A stretch of DNA of 64,000 nucleotides, from NCBI GenBank assembly GCA_963734625.1, contig CAVTHW010000008.1, positions 1 to 64,000 on the forward strand, in the 5' to 3' direction. The translations under genes were made by a program, and so were the position numbers. Below the pieces are notes generated by a model. That model made no database searches. It saw only the letters and a list, made by a program, of their open reading frames with translations, and was not told the origin of the DNA. Numbering within the stretch: the first letter of the stretch is position 1; each line of letters opens with the position of its first letter. Source of the stretch: CAVTHW01 sp963734625 (lineage in GTDB: Bacteria > Acidobacteriota > Terriglobia > Bryobacterales > Bryobacteraceae). Shown piece by piece: positions 26,026 to 34,538 of the stretch.

Positions 26026-28426
26026 ATGGAAAACATGAAAATGGAAAAGAAGACTCTTTCCCCGGAACTGCTCCACAAGATGGATGCTTACTGGCGCGCC
26101 GCAAACTATCTGTCAGTTGGCCAGATTTATCTCTACGACAATCCGCTGCTGAAGCGGCCGTTGACGCTCGCGGATGTGAAGCACATGCTGCTGGGTCACT
26201 GGGGCACGACCCCCGGGCAGAACTTCATCTACGTGCACTTGAACCGGGTCATCAAGAAATACGACCTCGACATGATTTACGTGTCCGGCCCAGGGCACGG
26301 CGGCCCGGCGGTCGTGGGCAACACCTACCTGGAGGGCACTTACAGCGAGATCTATCCCAACATCAGCCAGGATGAGGCCGGGCTTCGGAAGCTCTTTCGT
26401 TCAGTTTTCGTTTCCCGGAGGAATTCCCAGCCACGCCTCGCCGGAGTGTCCGGGCTCGATCCACGAGGGCGGCGAGCTGGGCTATTCGCTCAGCCATTCG
26501 TTCGGAGCGGTGTTCGACAATCCCGATCTCATCGTCGCCTGCGTCGTCGGCGATGGCGAGGCGGAAACCGGGCCCCTGGCCACGGCCTGGCATTCCAACA
26601 AGTTTCTCAATCCGGCCACCGACGGCGCGGTGCTGCCGATCCTGCATCTCAACGGCTACAAGATTTCCAACCCGACCATCCTTGCCCGCATCACCCGCGA
26701 GGAATTGGAACAGTTGCTCCGCGGCTACGGCTGGACGCCGTACTTCGTCGAGGGTCACGAGCCCGAACCGATGCATGAGGCCATGGCCGCGACGCTCGAC
26801 ACGGCGGTGGAGCAGATTAAGCAGATCCAGCAGGACGCCCGCGTCCGCGGCAACCTCGCGCGTCCGCGCTGGCCGATGATCGTCCTCAATTCACCCAAGG
26901 GCTGGACGGGGCCGAAGATGGTCGATGGCCTGCAGGTTGAGGGCACCTTCCGTTCGCACCAGGTGCCGATCTCCGACCCGGCCACCCATCCCGGACACCT
27001 CAAGCTCCTCGAAGAATGGCTGAGGAGCTACCGGCCGGAGGAACTCTTCGACGAGCAGGGCCGCCTGAAACCGGAACTGGCCGAACTTGCGCCCCAGGGC
27101 GAACGGCGCATGGGCGCCAATCCCCACGCCAACGGCGGCATTCTGCTGCGCGACCTGCGGATGCCGGATTTCCGCGACTACGCCGCCGGCGTGCCCTCGC
27201 CGGGAGTGGGCGGCATCGGCGACACGCATGTGCTTGGGCCTTTCCTGCGCGATGTGGCGAAGCTGAACACGGAGCAGCGGAATTTCCGGGTCTTTGGCCC
27301 TGACGAGACGCTCTCTAACGGCCTGGAAGCCCTCTTTGAAGTGACCAAACGCCAATGGGACGCCGCCACCGTGCCGAACGACGAGTTTCTCGCGCCCACG
27401 GGGCGTGTGATGGAAATGCTCAGCGAGCACCAATGCGAGGGCTGGCTCGAGGGCTACCTGCTCACCGGGCGGCATGGACTCTTCAACTGCTACGAGGCGT
27501 TCATCCACATCGTGGATTCGATGTTCAACCAGCACGCCAAATGGCTGAAGGTCACCGGAGACCTGACGTGGCGGCGGAAGATCGCCTCGCTAAACTACCT
27601 GCTGGCCTCGCATGTCTGGCGCCAGGACCACAACGGCTTCACCCACCAGGATCCCGGCTTCATCGATCTCGTCGTGAATAAGAAGGCCGAGGTCGTGCGG
27701 GTCTACCTTCCGCCGGATGCCAACTGCCTGCTGTCGGTGATGGACCACTGCCTGCGCAGCCGCCATTACGTCAACGTCGTGATCGCGGGCAAACACCCGG
27801 CGCCGCAGTGGCTCTCGATGGACGCCGCGGTCAAGCACTGCACCCAGGGCATCGGCATCTGGCAGTGGGCCAGCAACGACCAGGAGGTTGCGCCCGACGT
27901 GGTGATGGCCTGCTGCGGCGACGTTCCCACGCTGGAGACGCTCGCCGCCGTCTCCATTCTGCGCGAGCATTTGCCCGAGCTCAAGATCCGGGTGGTCAAC
28001 GTCGTCGACCTCATGAAGCTGCAGCCGCAAACCGAGCATCCGCACGGGTTAAGCGACATGGAATTCGACGAGCTCTTCACCAAGGACAAGCCGGTCATCT
28101 TCGCCTTCCATGCCTACCCGTGGCTGATCCACCGGCTGACTTACCGCCGCACCAACCACGACAACATCCACGTCCGCGGTTACAAGGAAGAGGGCACCAT
28201 CACCACGCCCTTCGACATGGCCGTGCTGAACGATCTGGACCGCTTCCACCTGGTGATGGACGCCATCAACCGCCTGCCGCAGACCGGCGACAAGGGCATC
28301 TACCTGAAGCAGCAGCTCAAGGACAAGCTGATCGAACACAAGCAGTACATCAACAAGAACGGCCAAGACCTGCCGGAAATCCGCAATTGGAAATGGGATA
28401 AAGGAGAATCTGAATGCCATACATAA
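26026..28426 (+). pseudogene. xfp: Phosphoketolase (Xfp/Xpk), one +1 frameshift
   Basis: Joined, the frames encode about 799 residues, the usual length of bacterial phosphoketolases. These thiamine diphosphate enzymes split xylulose 5-phosphate and/or fructose 6-phosphate with phosphate into acetyl phosphate and glyceraldehyde 3-phosphate or erythrose 4-phosphate. Landmarks are LLGHWGTTPGQNFIYVHLNR (about 56-75), YVSGPGHGGPA (about 85), and after the shift SFPGGIPSHASPECPGSIHEGGE (split by family convention at PGSIHEGGELGY) and the ThDP motif GDGEAETGPLATAWHSNKF. The C-terminal EIRNWKW is also typical. The frame shifts +1 at about 26398-26408 (ctctttcgttcagttttcg), where dropping one T restores LFRQFSFPGG. 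The start ATG follows the ATPase stop directly. Substrate preference cannot be read from the sequence. Confidence 0.93.
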
Positions 28427-29247
28427 CTGTCGGGAAGGAAAACTCCGGCAACATCGATCTCTACTATGAGGACCATGGCTCGGGTAAGCCGGTTGTCCTT
28501 ATCCACGGATACCCGCTGAGCGGCGCTTCCTGGGAGAAGCAGACCGCGGCGCTTCTGGCCGCGGGCCGCCGGGTAATCACCTACGATCGCAGAGGATTCG
28601 GCAAGTCCAGCCAGCCGACCACCGGCTACAACTACGACACCTTCGCCCAGGACCTGCACAAACTCGTGACCCAGCTCGAACTAAGTGATTTCGCGCTGGT
28701 CGGCTTCTCCATGGGAGGCGGCGAAGTGGCTCGCTACGTAGGGAAATATGGATCTAGCGGAGTGAGCAAGGCGGTGTTCATCTCGTCGGTCCCGCCTTTC
28801 CTGCTGAAGACGCCGGACAACCCGGAGGGTGTGGAAGGCAGTGTCTTTGAGGGGATTAAGAAGGCCATCGTCGCGGATCGTTACGCGTTCTTCACCGAGT
28901 TTTTCAAGAATTTCTACAACACCGACCTGCAGCTGGGGAAGCGTATCAGCGAACAGGCCGTTCAGGCTAGCTGGAACGTCGCCGCCGGAGCCTCTGCTAC
29001 CGCCAGTCTCGCTTGCGTGCCGACCTGGCATGAGGACTTCCGCCAGGACTTGACCCACGTCGACGTGCCCACGTTGGTCATCCACGGGGATGCGGATCGG
29101 ATTCTACCTATCGCTGCCTCGGGACTGCGAACCGCCAAATTGATCAAGGGCGCCCGCTTATGGGTGGTTAAGGATGGGCCGCACTGCATCACCTGGACCC
29201 ACGCGGACGAAGTGAACCACGAGTTGGCGAACTTCCTTTGGATCTAG
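28414..29247 (+). CDS. Alpha/beta hydrolase, non-haem chloroperoxidase-like
   Basis: A 277-residue cytoplasmic serine hydrolase. It overlaps the phosphoketolase stop by 13 bases, with AAAGGAG before the ATG. The triad is visible: Ser99 in the elbow GFSMGGGE, Asp in HGDADRILP (about residue 228) and His in KDGPHCITWTH (about 252). The oxyanion segment is HGYPLSG near 31. This is the pattern of the cofactor-free haloperoxidase/perhydrolase-type esterase group. Such enzymes can form peracids from acetate and peroxide in vitro. An acetate link would suit its operon, but the real substrate is unknown. Its stop overlaps the stop of the convergent RNB gene by 3 bases. Confidence 0.87.
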   Translation: MPYITVGKENSGNIDLYYEDHGSGKPVVLIHGYPLSGASWEKQTAALLAAGRRVITYDRRGFGKSSQPTTGYNYDTFAQDLHKLVTQLELSDFALVGFSMGGGEVARYVGKYGSSGVSKAVFISSVPPFLLKTPDNPEGVEGSVFEGIKKAIVADRYAFFTEFFKNFYNTDLQLGKRISEQAVQASWNVAAGASATASLACVPTWHEDFRQDLTHVDVPTLVIHGDADRILPIAASGLRTAKLIKGARLWVVKDGPHCITWTHADEVNHELANFLWI

Positions 29248-30698
29248 GCGGCGAAATCGATATACCCGCGCCGCGGGTCCGTGCTCACCAATTTCACTCG
29301 AAGCTGATCGCCCACGTCGACACCGTGCTGGCCGCGAATGAGAAGTCCCTCCGCGGGAGGGTCCAGCACGCGCACGAAAACGCCTTTCGGCGTGACGCCG
29401 GTCACCACGGCGGCAAACATCTCGCCGATCCGATGTTGGAGCGCTACGGCCGCAATGCGTTTGTTCATCACCCGCTCCACTTTGCGCGCGGCATCCTCCT
29501 TGAGCGTGCAGTTTCGGGCTATCGAGCCCAGTTGCTCGTCCGAGTAGGGCGACGGCCGTTTGGCCAGAACCGACTTGATGAGCCGCTGCGTTACCGCATC
29601 GGCAAAGCGCCGGTTGGGCGCCGTCGAATGGGTGTAATCATGGGCCGCCAGCGCAAAATGCCCCTGATCCCCGTCGCCCGGCCGCGCGAAAACATACTCG
29701 CCCGGCCCCATCAGCTTGATCACCGCCAGGGAGAGGTCCGTGTAATGCACTGCGTCGGCGGCTTTTCGCTTCTGAAGGAAGGCATTGAGAGCCCCCGAAT
29801 CAGCTTCTGCCGGTAGCGTCTCGCCATAGCGCGCCGCGAGTTCCATGATGCGTGGCCAGCGCTCGGGAGTCCTCACCACGCGCCGGATCGAAGGCGCACC
29901 GGCGTTTGTGAGCGTGCGCTCCATCACGCCATTGGCGGCGACCATGAAATTCTCAATTAGCTCGGTCGCTCGATTCTTCTTGCGGGTATTGAGTCCCTGT
30001 ACCTGGCCGTCGGAAATGACCGCCTCCGCCTCGACGCGGTCGAAGTTCAACGCGCCCAATCGATGACGCTCCTCGTGGAGCATCCGCGCCGCCTCGTCCT
30101 GCAGTTTTAGCTGAGCCTGCAAATCGGCGGACGCACCAACCTTCGGCGGCGGGCCGGACGTCCCTTCGAGCCACGCTCCGACGGCGTTGTACGCCAACTG
30201 CGCCTTATTGCGCACCAGGGCGCGATAAATGCTGGTGGATGAAACCGAGCCATCGGCGGCGACGACCATCTCCACCACCACCGCCAGCCTGTCGCCGGCC
30301 TCGTTCAGCGAGGTCAGATCCGTCGACAGTTGCTCCGGCAGCATCGGAAAGATTCGTATGCCGGTGTAGACTGTCGTCGTTTGCTCGGCTGCGTGCCTAT
30401 CGATCGGGGAATCGATAGCGACGTCGGAATCGACATCCGCGATCCCGATCAGAACCCGAATTCCGCCGTTCACGCGCTCGGCGGCTTCGATCTGGTCCAA
30501 GTCGCGCGAAGTGTCGTTGTCGATGGAGGACCACAACAGCGCGCGCAAATCGCGCACATCGCCATTTGTGGCAGGCGCCGCCTGGGTCTTGAGCGCCGCC
30601 AGTTGCTCGTCCACCCCCAGGGGGAAATCAGGATCGAAGCCCTCGTCGATCATTTCCTGACGGGCGGCGGCAAATAGATCGAATCCATTGTCGGGCAT
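29244..30698 (-). CDS. RNB-domain exoribonuclease (RNase II/R-like, short form)
   Basis: A protein of 484 residues starting at ATG 30698 (MPDNGFDLFAAARQEM). The RNB catalytic core starts with DLRALLWSSIDNDTSRDLDQIEAAE (about residues 49-73), which carries the cluster of Mg-binding Asp residues. IGIADVDSDV follows, and the core continues to YTHSTAPNRRFADAVTQRLI near 355-375, with the HxxxPxRRxxD-type motif. The last 60 residues (VTGVTPKGVFVRVLDPPAEGLL) resemble an S1-like OB fold. The N-terminal cold-shock domains of RNase II/R are missing, as in a group of short RNB proteins in acidobacteria and proteobacteria. It should degrade RNA 3' to 5'. It lies alone on the minus strand between two plus-strand units. 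Confidence 0.87.
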   Translation of the reverse strand: MPDNGFDLFAAARQEMIDEGFDPDFPLGVDEQLAALKTQAAPATNGDVRDLRALLWSSIDNDTSRDLDQIEAAERVNGGIRVLIGIADVDSDVAIDSPIDRHAAEQTTTVYTGIRIFPMLPEQLSTDLTSLNEAGDRLAVVVEMVVAADGSVSSTSIYRALVRNKAQLAYNAVGAWLEGTSGPPPKVGASADLQAQLKLQDEAARMLHEERHRLGALNFDRVEAEAVISDGQVQGLNTRKKNRATELIENFMVAANGVMERTLTNAGAPSIRRVVRTPERWPRIMELAARYGETLPAEADSGALNAFLQKRKAADAVHYTDLSLAVIKLMGPGEYVFARPGDGDQGHFALAAHDYTHSTAPNRRFADAVTQRLIKSVLAKRPSPYSDEQLGSIARNCTLKEDAARKVERVMNKRIAAVALQHRIGEMFAAVVTGVTPKGVFVRVLDPPAEGLLIRGQHGVDVGDQLRVKLVSTDPRRGYIDFAA

Positions 30699-30767
30699 CA
30701 CACCGACAGCCTACCACGCCGCAATACAATAGACATTGCGAGAAAACAACTAGGGAGGCGTTTTGAC

Positions 30768-31985
30768 ATGTCGCCACAGCAGATGAATCGTCGTTCCTGG
30801 CTTCGCGGATTGACCGGCGCCGGCGGGCTCTTCGCCTTGGACGCGGCATTCACCGCCGAGCGAACCAGCGCCGCAGCGGTGGGCCCGAACGACAACATCA
30901 AGATCAGCAAGATTGAGACCTTCGTGCTGAAGAACTCGTGGGTCTTTGTAAAGATCTCCACCGACGCCGGCATCACCGGCTGGGGTGAAATGCTCAAAGA
31001 CGATGCCAAAGCCTGTGCCGCGGGCGCGCTCGAGGCTGGGCGATTTCTGGTTGGCCAGGATCCCTGCCGGGTCGTCTATCTCTGGCAGCAGATCCAGCGC
31101 GGTGCGTTCTATCGCGGTGGTCCCATCAAGACCGCGATCCAGAGCGGCATCGATCAGGCGCTCTGGGATATCAAAGGCAAGGTCTATGGCGTGCCGGTCT
31201 ATAAGCTGCTGGGCGGCCCGACGCGCGACAGGATCAGAGTCTATGGGACAGTCAGCGAAAAGACCGGCGTGAACGCCATGAAGACGGGCCCGCGCGGTCT
31301 CAATCGCGGACCCATCAAGTATGTCGAGGGACAGAAGTTTGTCGATGAAGTGGTGGACAACTTCAAGGCCCTCCGTCAGAAGTACGGTTCCGGAGTCGAC
31401 ATAGGCATTGATTTTCACGGCGCCGTGCAGCCGCCGACGGCATTGCTGCTGGTCAAAGCCCTGGAGCCGTATCAGCCGTGGTTCTATGAGGAGGTGGTAC
31501 AAGCCCTCAATGTGGATGTCATGGCTGAGATCGCCAGGAAGACCGCCATTCCTCTCGCCACCGGTGAGCGCGTATTTCTCAAATGGGGATTCCGGGAGCT
31601 TCTCGAGAAACGAGCCGCCGCCATACTTCAGCCCGACGTGTGTTATGCGGGCGGCATCACCGAGCTTCGACTTATCGCGGGCATGGCCGAGGCCTACTAT
31701 TTGCCCATCGCCCCTCACAATCCGCAGGGGCCTTGTTCACTGGCGGCCAGCTACCAGATCGCGGCGTCCATTCCGAACTTCCTGGTCCAGGAGCGGGGCG
31801 ACAACAACCACGAGGACCTTCTGGCAAAGCCCTTGCCGCCGGTCACCAATGGCTACCGCCCGCTCCTCACGGATCCGGGCCTGGGGATCACCATCGACGA
31901 GGAGAAGCTCAAAGCGCAGGTTGGCGAGCCCACGTTATACAGACCGAGATTCGATCCCGACGACAACTCGGTGGTCGATTGGTAG
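30768..31985 (+). CDS. Enolase-superfamily dehydratase, galactonate dehydratase (DgoD)-like, exported
   Basis: A protein of 405 residues with GGGAGGCG nine bases before ATG 30768. A Tat-type signal is present (QMNRRSWLRGLTGAGGLFAL). In the mandelate racemase/muconate lactonising family, Mg ligands and acid/base groups appear in order: GIDFHGAVQPP (about residue 215), FYEEVVQ (about 240), ATGERVFLKW (about 266) and the C-terminal His/Glu region APHNPQGPCSLAA (about 316). The D-F-H-G, G-E-R and H-N-P-x-G-P set is that of D-galactonate/L-fuconate-type dehydratases, which yield 2-keto-3-deoxy sugar acids. Export before folding with bound metal is odd for a catabolic dehydratase but common in acidobacterial genomes. 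kdgK and eda lie 11 kb away. The substrate remains a prediction. Confidence 0.85.
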   Translation: MSPQQMNRRSWLRGLTGAGGLFALDAAFTAERTSAAAVGPNDNIKISKIETFVLKNSWVFVKISTDAGITGWGEMLKDDAKACAAGALEAGRFLVGQDPCRVVYLWQQIQRGAFYRGGPIKTAIQSGIDQALWDIKGKVYGVPVYKLLGGPTRDRIRVYGTVSEKTGVNAMKTGPRGLNRGPIKYVEGQKFVDEVVDNFKALRQKYGSGVDIGIDFHGAVQPPTALLLVKALEPYQPWFYEEVVQALNVDVMAEIARKTAIPLATGERVFLKWGFRELLEKRAAAILQPDVCYAGGITELRLIAGMAEAYYLPIAPHNPQGPCSLAASYQIAASIPNFLVQERGDNNHEDLLAKPLPPVTNGYRPLLTDPGLGITIDEEKLKAQVGEPTLYRPRFDPDDNSVVDW

Positions 31986-31991
31986 ACTTCC

Positions 31992-32092
31992 GCTGAAAAA
32001 GCCCGCTGGCAAGCTGAAGCTTACCCCACGAGGGGGCGTGTAGGGTAAGCTTCAGCTTGCCCGCTTCGAGCGTCCAGAAGGGCTTCTTCAGC
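31992..32092. repeat. Composite palindrome between convergent genes
   Basis: Nested inverted repeats lie between two convergent genes. The inner arms are a perfect 19-bp pair (ggcaagctgaagcttaccc at 32008-32026 and its complement at 32043-32061). The outer arms gctgaaaaagcc (31992-32003) and ggcttcttcagc (32081-32092) pair with one mismatch. The outer arm and the neighbouring cccttctg also occur at 40885-40903. This is a dispersed palindromic element that may double as a bidirectional terminator. Confidence 0.8.
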
Positions 32093-32098
32093 AGCCTC

Positions 32099-33244
32099 CT
32101 AGGCGATGTGCTTGGCGAGGAACGGCAGACCGCGCTTGCCCCAGAAGGCGTGGACGTCGTCGAAGGTTTCCTGTTCGGTGAGCGCGCCGGCGCCGAAAAC
32201 CCCATATACCTTCTTCACCCGCTCAAAGCTGGCGCGGCTGGCGGCGATGGGAAAGATGTTGTCGCGTTCCCCCGACTCGACAAAGAGCGGGCGGGGCGCG
32301 ATCAGACCCGCCACATCGTACATCTCGGCCCAGTTCAGGATTCCGGGCACGTAGTTATCGATGCAGTGCGAGAGGCTCATGATGCAGTCGCGGAAGGTGT
32401 TCAGGTAGCCACTGATCATGGCCGCGCGGATGCGCGGTTCGAGCGCGGTGCCGAACGTCGTACAGGTGCCGCCGCCCGAGATCCCCATGCAGCCGACGCG
32501 TTTGGCGTCCAGGTCTTTGCGCGTCTCGATCCAGTCGATGGTGCGCATCACTTCGTGAATGCGCCAGCCGATCATGGTCTGGCCCAGCAGCAGCGCCGAG
32601 CCGGCGACTGGCTGGCAGGCGGAGCTCCCGAGTCCTTTCTTAATGGTGATCGGATCGCGCCGGCAGCCGAAGGCCATGGGCTCGATGGCCACGGCGGCCA
32701 TGCCATGCTCGGTCACCTGGATAGGAAAATCGTGCTGATATCCCGACTTGTCCGTCCGGGGCTGGCCTTTGGCATCGATGCCGACCGCGTCATCCACGCC
32801 GCGGCCGTGTCCAGGCACGCAGACGACCGTGGCGTAAGGGGGCTTTGCCGACGCCGGTGTCAACAGGTAGCCCAGAACGGAGACGCCAGGACGGCTCTGG
32901 AAGACGAACTTCTCGCGGCGGTACCCCGGGAACTCGCGCACTTCGAGCGTCTGCGGCAGGAGCGGGCACTTCTCGGGAAAACCGCCGAGCAACTCCGTGA
33001 GCTTCGTTCTCAGCGTCCGCTGCCACGCTTCTGCCTGCTGGCGGTTCTGGGCCCGGAACGTCATGCGGAGCGGCGCCGATTCGTATTGCTTCATCGTAAA
33101 GGCCACCGGATCGAAGGACACCGCGTCCACTTTGCCTTCGAAGCCCTGCAGGGCTCCGGTATACGGGGTGTCCGCGGCGGGAAGCTGGCCGGGCTTCAGC
33201 ATCGCGGCGCCCACTGCCAATCTGCCAAGTTGTCGTCGATTCAT
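32099..33244 (-). CDS. Exported alpha/beta hydrolase (acetylxylan-esterase-like)
   Basis: A protein of 381 residues with an N-terminal MNRRQLGRLAVGAAML signal of Tat type. The hydrolase core has VVCVPGHGRGVDDAVG (about residues 141-156), a nucleophile elbow GCMGISGGGTCT (Ser near 251), an acid in FVESGERDNIFPI near 329 and a His in FDDVHAFWGKRG near 363. The pattern fits the Abhydrolase_7/dienelactone-hydrolase-like esterases often paired with polysaccharide catabolic genes in acidobacteria. It probably deacylates a carbohydrate in the periplasm. It is convergent with the dehydratase gene across the composite palindrome and divergent from nothing essential. No operon partner is evident on its strand. 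Confidence 0.8.
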   Translation of the reverse strand: MNRRQLGRLAVGAAMLKPGQLPAADTPYTGALQGFEGKVDAVSFDPVAFTMKQYESAPLRMTFRAQNRQQAEAWQRTLRTKLTELLGGFPEKCPLLPQTLEVREFPGYRREKFVFQSRPGVSVLGYLLTPASAKPPYATVVCVPGHGRGVDDAVGIDAKGQPRTDKSGYQHDFPIQVTEHGMAAVAIEPMAFGCRRDPITIKKGLGSSACQPVAGSALLLGQTMIGWRIHEVMRTIDWIETRKDLDAKRVGCMGISGGGTCTTFGTALEPRIRAAMISGYLNTFRDCIMSLSHCIDNYVPGILNWAEMYDVAGLIAPRPLFVESGERDNIFPIAASRASFERVKKVYGVFGAGALTEQETFDDVHAFWGKRGLPFLAKHIA

Positions 33245-33290
33245 TCCGACTATGTTGCCACAAGAGGCAAGGGGGTGTCAGTAGTGGCGG

Positions 33291-33509
33291 CTACCGGCGG
33301 TTGACCAGCCACAGCACGAGGCTCAGGAGCAGGCTCAACAGCAGGCTCGTCGCCAGAGGGAAATAGAACACGGAATGCTTGCCCTTGATCAGAATATCGC
33401 CCGGCAGGCGCCCGATGCGGAGCGGCAGGCGTCCGCCAAAAGTGACAAGCAGTCCGAGCGCCATGATAATGGCCCCAATGATAATCAGCGTGCGTCCGAA
33501 CGAGGACAT
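33291..33509 (-). CDS. Small two-helix membrane protein, DUF2905 family
   Basis: A protein of 72 residues. Two hydrophobic segments (about 7-26, LIIIGAIIMALGLLVTFGGR, and about 47-68) are separated by the conserved loop GRLPLRIGRLPGDILIKGKHSVFYFPLATSLLLS. The G-R-L-P-G-D-I pattern before the second helix is the signature of the DUF2905 family, which is widespread in bacteria and has no known function. Its length fits the family. It stands alone between two intergenic stretches. Confidence 0.85.
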   Translation of the reverse strand: MSSFGRTLIIIGAIIMALGLLVTFGGRLPLRIGRLPGDILIKGKHSVFYFPLATSLLLSLLLSLVLWLVNRR

Positions 33510-33616
33510 GGCTCCTTTTCCGCCGGGATTCCCGTCATGAGCTCCCGGTTCGAGGAAGAGTATACTCCTCTTCTTCTATTTAGGCGCGCGGAAGTCCGGA
33601 GTGTGGGCATAAAGAG

Positions 33617-33768
33617 CAGACGCATTTTCCATGAGAGTCTTCGTTGGAACACGTGCAGGACCTGGTGCTAGACTGTGTTGGAACGGCAGTCCGGACGCAG
33701 CCTGCGGACCAAGCCGGCCAGCAAACCAGTCTGTATGCCCGGTGCGGATAAGATGGAAAATGCGTCTG
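33617..33768. repeat. 16-bp inverted repeat pair around the nagB-like start
   Basis: cagacgcattttccat at 33617-33632 and its exact reverse complement atggaaaatgcgtctg at 33753-33768 are separated by 120 bp. The right arm contains the likely start codon of the NagB-like gene. The pair could be an operator, an attenuator stem or the scar of an inverted duplication. Confidence 0.6.
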
Positions 33769-34538
33769 TCCCCTTTTTTAGATGCGGAAGCTTGGTTGTT
33801 CGCGTCCACGCGACTCGCGCCGAAGCCGGCCGCATGGCCGCGCTCGACGCTGCCCAGGAGCTGCAGGTGCTTCTTCAACGGAAGGGTCGGGCCAGCCTGC
33901 TGCTCTCCGCGGCCGTGTCGCAATTGGATATCCTGGCCGCGTTGCGGGAGGACCAGTCGGTCGACTGGACTCGCATCACCGCTCTCCACGTTGACGAGTA
34001 CGTGGGCATGGCCGCATCGCATCCCGCAGCCTTCCGACGATTTCTCCAGGAGCACTTTGTGCGGCACGTGCCCCTTGCCGCTTTCCATGGGATTGATGGA
34101 CAGGCTCCCGACCTTGCGGCTGAATGCCGGCGCTACGCCGCGCTGCTCAATGAACTGCGGCCCGGGTTGGCGATCCTGGGGATCGGAGAGAACGGGCACC
34201 TGGCATTTAACGATCCGCCGGTGGCCCGGTTCGACGATCCTGACGACGTCAAGCCGGTGCAGTTGGACGAAGCCTGCCGGGCGCAGCAGGTCCACGATGG
34301 CGCATTTGAGCGCATCGAGGACGTGCCTAAGCTTGCCCTGACGGTCACCGTCTCGCGGTTGATGCGGGTTCCGCGCGTCATCGTAGTGGTGCCGGGTCCG
34401 ACGAAACGGAAGGCCGTTCGGTTGGCCTTGGAAGGCCCCATCGATCAGGCCTGCCCTGCGTCGATTCTCCGGCGGCACAGCAACGCAACGCTCTATTTGG
34501 ACCGCGAGTCGGCCGCCGGTTTGTCGATCTCGAGCTAA
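33753..34538 (+). CDS. Glucosamine-6-phosphate deaminase-like protein (NagB/6PGL family)
   Basis: A protein of 261 residues from ATG 33753, with an alternative ATG at 33735; neither has a strong Shine-Dalgarno. The family landmarks are ALHVDEYVGM (about residues 76-85, with the catalytic Asp), GIGENGHLAFNDPP (about 142-155, with the catalytic Asp and His), and VPKLALTVTVSRLM near 194, as in NagB. It would isomerise and deaminate glucosamine 6-phosphate to fructose 6-phosphate and ammonia in amino-sugar use. No nagA or transport gene adjoins it, and similar NagB-like proteins act on other sugar phosphates, so I leave the symbol blank. The next gene is convergent, and the ends overlap by 4 bases. 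Confidence 0.82.
   Translation: MENASVPFFRCGSLVVRVHATRAEAGRMAALDAAQELQVLLQRKGRASLLLSAAVSQLDILAALREDQSVDWTRITALHVDEYVGMAASHPAAFRRFLQEHFVRHVPLAAFHGIDGQAPDLAAECRRYAALLNELRPGLAILGIGENGHLAFNDPPVARFDDPDDVKPVQLDEACRAQQVHDGAFERIEDVPKLALTVTVSRLMRVPRVIVVVPGPTKRKAVRLALEGPIDQACPASILRRHSNATLYLDRESAAGLSISS

Noticed and set aside
25130..26410. Programmed +1 frameshifting in the P-ATPase and phosphoketolase
   Set aside because: No shared slippery codon, stop codon or Shine-Dalgarno-like stimulator is present at the sites, and homologues are not known to use recoding. The same shifts also occur in the dead recombinase.
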